A DNA stretch of 7,301 nucleotides from the NCBI GenBank assembly GCA_029978815.1, contig JAPOIQ010000053.1, forward strand, positions 1 through 7,301, given 5' to 3'. Source of the DNA: a bacterium. Its GTDB lineage: Bacteria > Actinomycetota > Acidimicrobiia > Acidimicrobiales > Ilumatobacteraceae. The position numbers were made by a program, and so were the translations under genes. Positions 5,540-7,301 of this stretch are shown piece by piece. How positions within the stretch are numbered: position 1 is the first letter of the stretch; every line of letters begins with the position of its first letter. The notes under the pieces are model-generated. The model was not told the origin of the DNA. It saw only the letters and a list, made by a program, of their open reading frames with translations, and ran no database searches.

Positions 5540-6183
5540 ACGAACGCATCACTGAAGCCGCCGCTGTGGGCGCTGCGGGAGCGGCCCTCGGAGCTGGTAC
5601 CGGAGCGCTCGTCGGTCTCGCTGGCCCTGCCGCAGTTGTTGCTGCAACGAACGGAGTGATCGCCGGTTATCGACAGATCTATGACTGGCGGTCACGTAAG
5701 GGCCGAGTTGCATTCGTTCTTGACTCAACATGGGCGCTCGTCACCACTAGCGCTGGTTTGGTCTCGCAGTTGATTGGGCGTCTATCGAGAAGTCGTTACG
5801 ACGAGTCGTTGAGCCAACGATCGAACCGTCACGTCTTCGAGAAGGGATTTGTGGTGCGGCGAAATTTCGCTGTGACCGTTGGCAATGTCGTATCAGGGGT
5901 AGGCGATACGACTGATGAGCGTCGAAGAAGTCTCGTTACCGACCACGAAGAGGTTCACATCTGGCAATCACGAATGATGGGCCCACTCTTCCCCGTCATC
6001 TATCTCGGCTGGATGGTTGTCATGACGCCGTTTGCCATCGTCGGCTGGGCACGAGGGCGACTCGCTGGTGATCGTTCAATTTCGCTGTGGGCCGCTGTCG
6101 ATAAATGCGCGTACTGGCAGAATCCGCTTGAACGACAGGCCTATCTCAGAGCGAGTCAAGCCAGCGAAGCACGATCCGGTTGA
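5536..6183 (+). CDS. Putative membrane-associated HExxH metallopeptidase-like protein (small gluzincin type)
   Basis: 215 residues, starting at a GTG inside the BI-1/YccA stop (GTGA). There is no clear Shine-Dalgarno site, as expected for reinitiation. Residues 8-43 are glycine/alanine rich with small-residue spacing (glycine-zipper-like) and may insert in or lie on the membrane. A second hydrophobic stretch, PLFPVIYLGWMVVMTPFAIVGWA, is at 150-172. The key signal is DHEEVHIWQSR (136-146): His137-Glu138-x-x-His141 fits a zinc-binding HExxH. NPLERQAY (196-203) gives Glu199 as a plausible third ligand, as in minimal gluzincins where an 'NP.E..A' helix follows. I cannot name a described family for it. 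It may be a protease acting in or at the membrane, or a catalytically dead relative. The coupling suggests it works with the BI-1/YccA protein. The 3' end overlaps the epoxide-hydrolase gene on the other strand by 38 bases. Confidence 0.75.
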   Translation: MNERITEAAAVGAAGAALGAGTGALVGLAGPAAVVAATNGVIAGYRQIYDWRSRKGRVAFVLDSTWALVTTSAGLVSQLIGRLSRSRYDESLSQRSNRHVFEKGFVVRRNFAVTVGNVVSGVGDTTDERRRSLVTDHEEVHIWQSRMMGPLFPVIYLGWMVVMTPFAIVGWARGRLAGDRSISLWAAVDKCAYWQNPLERQAYLRASQASEARSG

Positions 6184-7117
6184 ATTCTTCAGGGGCTTCT
6201 TGCTGCACCCAGTGACCGATTCCTTCGATAAGTGCGGTCTCTTGATGGTTTGGAAGGTCAGAATCCATGCGGGCGAGATACTCCGGTCGACCAAGGATGA
6301 CGGGGTCAAGATCGCCAGCAATAAAAAACGTCGGCATCGTTAGGGGTGCGGCACCGATCGGATCAAAGATGTCAAAGTTTGCGTCAAGGTTGCGATACCA
6401 GTTGATTGGACCGGTGAACCCGCTCGTCGTGAACTGCTGCGTATAGATGGCAAGGTCTTCTGCTGTCATCCAAGAAGGACAAGCTTCGATTCTTCCGCCG
6501 ATCATGTGCTCGAAATAGTCGGTGAGTCGGGTTCCCTCGGCTGGAAGCGGTCCGCCAACAAGAGAACGCATTCCATCTCCTGAAGCCATATGCGCGATCG
6601 ATAACAAGAAACGCTCGGGGTTGGCATTCAATTCTTCGTCAGCGACACCGGGCGTCTGGAAGTAGAGGATGTAGAAAAAATTGTCGCCATGCGCCGCTTT
6701 AAGATTGGCGGTCGGGTGAGTTGGCCATGGCGTGTACGGAACACTCGCAGCGATGAGTGCTCGGCAACGTGAAGGATGACGTTGCCCAACATGCCAGGTG
6801 ACGATCGCTCCCCAGTCGTGACCGATGATGACCGCATCATCGGCCTTGATGTCGTCGAGCAATGCAATGACGTCGTCAGCGAGGATGTCGCCCCGGTAGG
6901 CAGAGATGTTCGTTGGTGCACTCGAATGCGCATATCCCCGCTGATCTGGGATAAGCACCCGCCAGCCTGCATCAACGAGCGGAGCAACTTGGTGGCGCCA
7001 TGAATGTGAAGATTCTGGAAATCCGTGGAGTAAGACGGCAACACCGTTTACTCCCGACCCTTCATCGATGACATCAAGTTCGATGCCTGCTGCAACTTCG
7101 ACTCGTCGAAGTGTCAC
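6146..7117 (-). CDS. Epoxide hydrolase-type alpha/beta hydrolase
   Basis: A 323-residue alpha/beta hydrolase with the complete epoxide hydrolase active site. The oxyanion motif HGFP is at residues 31-34. The nucleophile Asp101 is in GHDWGA (99-104); an Asp rather than Ser points to epoxide hydrolase or haloalkane dehalogenase chemistry. Lid tyrosines are Tyr152 (LYFQTPGVA) and Tyr241 (NWYRN), which activate the epoxide oxygen. The acid is Asp271 in AGDLDPV, and the His is His302 in GIGHWVQQEAP. The two lid tyrosines and the YFQ.PG stretch favour epoxide hydrolase over dehalogenase. It would open an epoxide to a vicinal diol through a covalent ester intermediate, in the cytosol. The start is GTG at 7117, overlapping the preceding gene's stop (GTGA), with GGAG seven bases upstream. 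The substrate is unknown; lipid, terpenoid and xenobiotic epoxides are all possible. Confidence 0.94.
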   Translation of the reverse strand: MTLRRVEVAAGIELDVIDEGSGVNGVAVLLHGFPESSHSWRHQVAPLVDAGWRVLIPDQRGYAHSSAPTNISAYRGDILADDVIALLDDIKADDAVIIGHDWGAIVTWHVGQRHPSRCRALIAASVPYTPWPTHPTANLKAAHGDNFFYILYFQTPGVADEELNANPERFLLSIAHMASGDGMRSLVGGPLPAEGTRLTDYFEHMIGGRIEACPSWMTAEDLAIYTQQFTTSGFTGPINWYRNLDANFDIFDPIGAAPLTMPTFFIAGDLDPVILGRPEYLARMDSDLPNHQETALIEGIGHWVQQEAPEEFNRIVLRWLDSL

Positions 7118-7301
7118 AACTCAACTCCGGTTCGGTCAGCCTCGTCACGCAGGAGATCGATTTCAAAGATGATGCGTTTACACATGCGCCGGGTTGACGG
7201 ATCAACGTCAGGGTCTGTCGCTGCGTCGAGTGACTGGATTTCGGCGCGAAGACTATTGAGATACTCGCCAACCTGAGTGTGCTCGGTCGGCAGTTCCGTA
7301 C
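7114..7301 (-). CDS. Small protein of unknown function, C-terminal part (enters from right edge)
   Basis: The frame is open from the right edge to a TGA at 7116-7114 and shows the last 61 residues. It is charged and probably mostly helical: EYLNSLRAEIQSLDAA (about 12-27 of the visible part), then a DPDVDPSTRR turn, then a second helix CKRIIFEIDLLRDEADR. I do not recognise the family. The two helices could form a coiled-coil or helical hairpin. Its stop overlaps the GTG start of the epoxide hydrolase by four bases, so the two are translationally coupled in one operon. The frame has normal codon use and no competing open frame of comparable quality, which supports it as real. Confidence 0.6.
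   Translation of the reverse strand, partial: TELPTEHTQVGEYLNSLRAEIQSLDAATDPDVDPSTRRMCKRIIFEIDLLRDEADRTGVEL
7125..7128 (-). promoter_or_regulatory. Shine-Dalgarno GGAG for the epoxide hydrolase gene
   Basis: The minus-strand GGAG lies seven bases before the GTG at 7117, inside the last codons of the upstream small gene. It supports the GTG start. Confidence 0.55.

Noticed and set aside
6146..7117. Haloalkane dehalogenase as the identity of the alpha/beta hydrolase
   Set aside because: It shares the Asp nucleophile, but both lid tyrosines and the YFQ.PG segment typical of epoxide hydrolases are present.
1..7301. CRISPR arrays, tRNA/rRNA genes, insertion sequences, attachment sites
   Set aside because: No regularly spaced repeats, cloverleaf-like sequences, transposase motifs or terminal repeats were found on reading both strands.

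Overview
The window looks like a stretch of chromosome from a free-living actinobacterium. Base composition is moderate (mid-50s percent G+C, estimated by eye). Several genes begin right after an actinobacterial-type TANNNT -10 element with no Shine-Dalgarno site. There is also a group 2 (SigB/HrdB-like) sigma factor and an acyl-CoA/epoxide catabolic gene repertoire. An Acidimicrobiia-like lineage is my best guess, but this is inference from gene style only. I see no mobile element, CRISPR array, tRNA or rRNA.

Left part (1-3118, all minus strand): a lipid or organic-acid catabolic cluster, transcribed in the order acyl-CoA dehydrogenase, AMP-forming acyl-CoA ligase, D-2-hydroxyacid dehydrogenase. 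The last gene runs off the left edge. The ligase and hydroxyacid dehydrogenase overlap by one base (TGATG). The ligase may also have its own leaderless promoter. Divergent from this cluster, across a 60-bp gap, is a small VOC (glyoxalase-fold) protein. The gap carries inverted CGCGTAG arms, each next to one of two apparent leaderless promoters, which suggests shared control.

Middle (3590-4726): a convergent-gene terminator hairpin separates the VOC gene from a sigma-70 factor on the minus strand. The sigma factor is divergent from a BI-1/YccA-type seven-helix membrane protein, and their shared 132-bp control region contains inverted repeats.

Right part (4727-7301): the BI-1/YccA gene overlaps by four bases (GTGA) a gene for a membrane-associated protein with an HExxH motif and a downstream NPLER motif, read here as an undescribed small gluzincin-type metallopeptidase. 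Its 3' end overlaps the 3' end of a minus-strand epoxide-hydrolase-type alpha/beta hydrolase by 38 bases. That hydrolase is in turn coupled (GTGA) to a small unknown protein entering from the right edge.

The most promising item is the coupled BI-1/YccA plus HExxH membrane protein pair. The next two are the symmetric divergent control region at 3119-3178 and the acyl-CoA dehydrogenase with a relocated catalytic glutamate.
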